From Prauserella shujinwangii (GTDB lineage: Bacteria > Actinomycetota > Actinomycetes > Mycobacteriales > Pseudonocardiaceae), in assembly GCF_003001955.1 (NCBI RefSeq), contig NZ_PVNH01000007.1:248001-312000 (forward strand): a stretch of DNA of 64,000 nucleotides, in the 5' to 3' direction. The position numbers were made by a program, and so were the translations under genes. The notes beneath the pieces were generated by a model. It was given only the letters and a program-made list of their open reading frames with translations, had not been told where the DNA came from and searched no databases. Numbering within the stretch: position 1 is the first letter of the stretch; each line of letters starts with the position of its first letter. Shown piece after piece: positions 62,257 to 64,000 of this stretch.

Positions 62257-63101
62257 GGCTCCCGGACGCAGCGGAAGATCGCCGTCCCGGGGAAGAACCG
62301 GCCGCGCAGCGGGCTCCACTGTCCCCACGTCCGCGTGTGCCCCTCGGGCCACTCCGGCTCGACGAGATCCACCAGCCGCAGGCCCGCGGCGGCGAGGGCA
62401 CGCACGAAGTCGCCGAGGGTGTGGTGGTACTCCACGTAGGTGGCGGAGCCGTCGGCGTCCACCTCGACGTAGGGAGTGCGGTCGAAGTACGGCTGCGTCA
62501 CGGTCAGCCCGCCGGGCCCCGGATCGTCGGGGAACATCCAGCGCATCGGGTGGGTCACCGCGAACACCCAGCGCCCTCCCGGCCGCAGCACGCGGGCGAC
62601 CTCGCCGAACACGGCGTCGATCGAGCTGACGAACGGCACCGCGCCGAACGCCGAGCAGGCGACGTCGAACGCGCCGTCCGCCAGCGGGAGCCGCTCGGCG
62701 TTGGCCTGCACCAGGGCGGGCCGCAGGCCGGTGCGCGTGTTCGCGGCGGCGGCGTGCCGCAGCATGCCGCCGGACAGGTCGAGCGCGGTCACCCTGGCGC
62801 CCTGGGCGGCGAGCCACCGGGCGCAGGGCGCGCTGCCGCAGCCGATCTCCAGGACGTCGGCCCCCGCGACCTCGCCGAGCAGCCGCACGTCGGCCTCCCG
62901 CAGGCCCTCCGGGCACCACAGGAAGTCGGCCTCGCCGAGGAAGTCGCCGTGCTCGGCCAGGTAGTCGTCGGCGTCGGCGTCCCACCAGGCACGGTTGGCC
63001 GCGACGGCCTCCGCCTCGCCGGCCTGCCGGTGGGCGACTCCGGCGGTGCCGAGCCGCTGCTCCGCGCTGCCGTGGCGGTCGCTCGGTGACGGCGTGGACA
63101 T
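62253..63101 (-). CDS. SAM-dependent methyltransferase, class I
   Basis: A 282-residue methyltransferase with AWWDADADDYLAEHGDFLG near residue 40, motif I VLEIGCGSAPCARWLAAQG near residue 83, motif II TALDLSGGMLRHAAAAN and PLADGAFDVACSAFGAVPFV, and a conserved C-terminal VTHPMRWMFPDDPGPGGLT. The group is common in actinobacteria beside polA/rpsA and its substrate is not known. ATG 63101 is chosen over ATG 63110, which sits directly on the purine-rich leader. It heads a three-gene operon with the two GNAT genes. Confidence 0.9.
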   Translation of the reverse strand: MSTPSPSDRHGSAEQRLGTAGVAHRQAGEAEAVAANRAWWDADADDYLAEHGDFLGEADFLWCPEGLREADVRLLGEVAGADVLEIGCGSAPCARWLAAQGARVTALDLSGGMLRHAAAANTRTGLRPALVQANAERLPLADGAFDVACSAFGAVPFVSSIDAVFGEVARVLRPGGRWVFAVTHPMRWMFPDDPGPGGLTVTQPYFDRTPYVEVDADGSATYVEYHHTLGDFVRALAAAGLRLVDLVEPEWPEGHTRTWGQWSPLRGRFFPGTAIFRCVREP

Positions 63102-63110
63102 GGGCGCCAT

Positions 63111-63370
63111 CCTGCCTGCGCGGCGCCCCGCCGCCGCGCGTGGACCCTGATTGTGCGGCCTGCGGACGGCCGCGTAGGATGGACGTTAGCGCAGTGGGTT
63201 CGCGCTGCCTTTACTCAGCGGTGTACGTGCTGGGGACCGGGGTCGCGCACCTTGAGGTGACGCTCGCGGCCGCTCATCGTGTCCGCTCGTCAGGTGATCG
63301 CCTTGTCTCCCACGGCGCACGCGAACTGCACACCCGACTACAACAAGCCGTTACCGGAGCAACCCACCTA
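63111..63370 (+). promoter_or_regulatory. rpsA leader region with candidate promoter
   Basis: A 260-bp region before rpsA. TTGTGC (63151-63156), an 18-bp spacer and TAGGAT (63175-63180) form a plausible actinobacterial promoter, implying a leader of about 185 nt. Autogenous control by S1 is known in other bacteria; no specific element is seen here. Confidence 0.55.
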
Positions 63371-64000
63371 ATGACCATCGACACCACCACCGCCCCGACT
63401 GCCCCCGCGCAGGCGCAGCAAGTCGCGATCAACGACGTCGGGACGGAGGAAGACTTCCTCGCGGCCATCGACAAGACCATCAAGTACTTCAACGATGGCG
63501 ACATCGTCGAAGGCACCATCGTCAAGGTCGACCGCGATGAAGTGCTGCTCGACATCGGGTACAAGACCGAGGGTGTCATCCCCTCGCGCGAGCTGTCCAT
63601 CAAGCACGATGTCGACCCGGCCGAGGTTGTCGCCGTCGGTGATGCGGTGGAGGCCCTTGTCCTGCAGAAGGAGGACAAGGAAGGACGGCTGATCCTCTCC
63701 AAGAAGCGCGCGCAGTACGAGCGGGCCTGGGGCACCATCGAGGAGCTCAAGGAGAAGGACGAGCCGGTTCGCGGCACCGTCATCGAGGTCGTCAAGGGCG
63801 GCCTCATCCTCGACATCGGCCTGCGCGGCTTCCTGCCCGCGTCGCTGGTCGAGATGCGGCGGGTGCGTGACCTGCAGCCGTACGTCGGCCGCGAGCTCGA
63901 GGCCAAGATCATCGAGCTGGACAAGAACCGCAACAACGTGGTCCTGTCCCGGCGTGCCTACCTGGAGCAGACCCAGTCCGAGGTGCGCAGCGAGTTCCTC
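63371..64000 (+). CDS. rpsA: 30S ribosomal protein S1, N-terminal part
   Basis: Partial gene that runs off the right edge; 210 codons are visible. The first S1 (OB-fold) repeat is GDIVEGTIVKVDRDEVLLDIGYKTEGVIPSREL near residue 47, the second is GTVIEVVKGGLILDIGLRGFLPASLVEM near residue 137. A low-complexity Thr/Ala/Gln leader of 17 residues is typical for actinobacteria. S1 binds mRNA and assists initiation; GGAG precedes the ATG at 63371 at a long distance. Only the extent of the C-terminus is unknown. Confidence 0.97.
   Translation, partial: MTIDTTTAPTAPAQAQQVAINDVGTEEDFLAAIDKTIKYFNDGDIVEGTIVKVDRDEVLLDIGYKTEGVIPSRELSIKHDVDPAEVVAVGDAVEALVLQKEDKEGRLILSKKRAQYERAWGTIEELKEKDEPVRGTVIEVVKGGLILDIGLRGFLPASLVEMRRVRDLQPYVGRELEAKIIELDKNRNNVVLSRRAYLEQTQSEVRSEFL

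Overview
The window is 64 kb of high-GC actinobacterial chromosome. The order PaaI-type thioesterase / polA / rpsA preceded by an ANTAR response regulator, the many F420- and LLM-type oxidoreductases, TetR/LysR regulators in abundance, GTG and TTG starts, and imperfect palindromes of the AAGGTGGCCTTCA type all point to a Pseudonocardiaceae soil actinomycete, most likely Amycolatopsis or a close relative. This assignment is inference from gene content and style; no 16S gene is present.

Layout. (1) 1-12 kb: small stress and detoxification units, each with its own regulator beside it. They are a MocR regulator facing an AhpD-like gene and an MFS exporter; a MarR gene facing a quinone-oxidoreductase-like gene across three operator palindromes; a TetR gene facing an NTF2-like protein and an SDR; a haloperoxidase-like hydrolase under a promoter that contains a 25-bp palindrome; and a GntR gene facing ACC deaminase. 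(2) 12.4-28.8 kb: catabolic region. A TetR gene faces a sodium:solute symporter, a small membrane protein, an LLM flavin enzyme, an SMP-30 lactonase and an acyl-CoA ligase, closed by a second TetR. Next come a secreted type-B carboxylesterase, a complete TctCBA tricarboxylate transporter and, divergent from it, a crotonase, a class III CoA-transferase and a LysR regulator. (3) 29-38 kb: secreted SGNH hydrolase, methyltransferase plus LLM pair facing a LysR, SulP transporter, a frameshifted spermidine-synthase-like gene, a MerR gene, an MFS gene and a decayed TetR gene. (4) 38.4-43.6 kb: a 1307-residue Pls/PosA-type single-module NRPS translationally coupled to an M1 aminopeptidase; its adenylation code reads lysine-like, so an epsilon-poly-L-lysine-type product is the leading guess. 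(5) 44-47.7 kb: WYL regulator with a VOC protein, an epoxide hydrolase, a RibD/DHFR-fold protein. (6) 47.7-50.3 kb: a scar region with a GNAT pseudogene, an NRPS adenylation remnant, a lower-GC epoxide-hydrolase-like gene and a transposase remnant. (7) 50.4-64 kb: conserved core, with tRNA-Leu(CAA), pdtaR, LysR, thioesterase, polA, an autoregulated ABC/YhgE/TetR operon, a methyltransferase followed by two tandem paralogous GNAT genes, and the 5' part of rpsA.

Working together: the lactonase/ligase block and the esterase/Tct/CoA-transferase block read as adjacent carboxylate-catabolism modules (ester or lactone hydrolysis, uptake, CoA activation, beta-oxidation-like step). The NRPS/peptidase pair reads as a polymer-making enzyme with a possible trimming or self-protection enzyme. 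Both are inferences from gene content.
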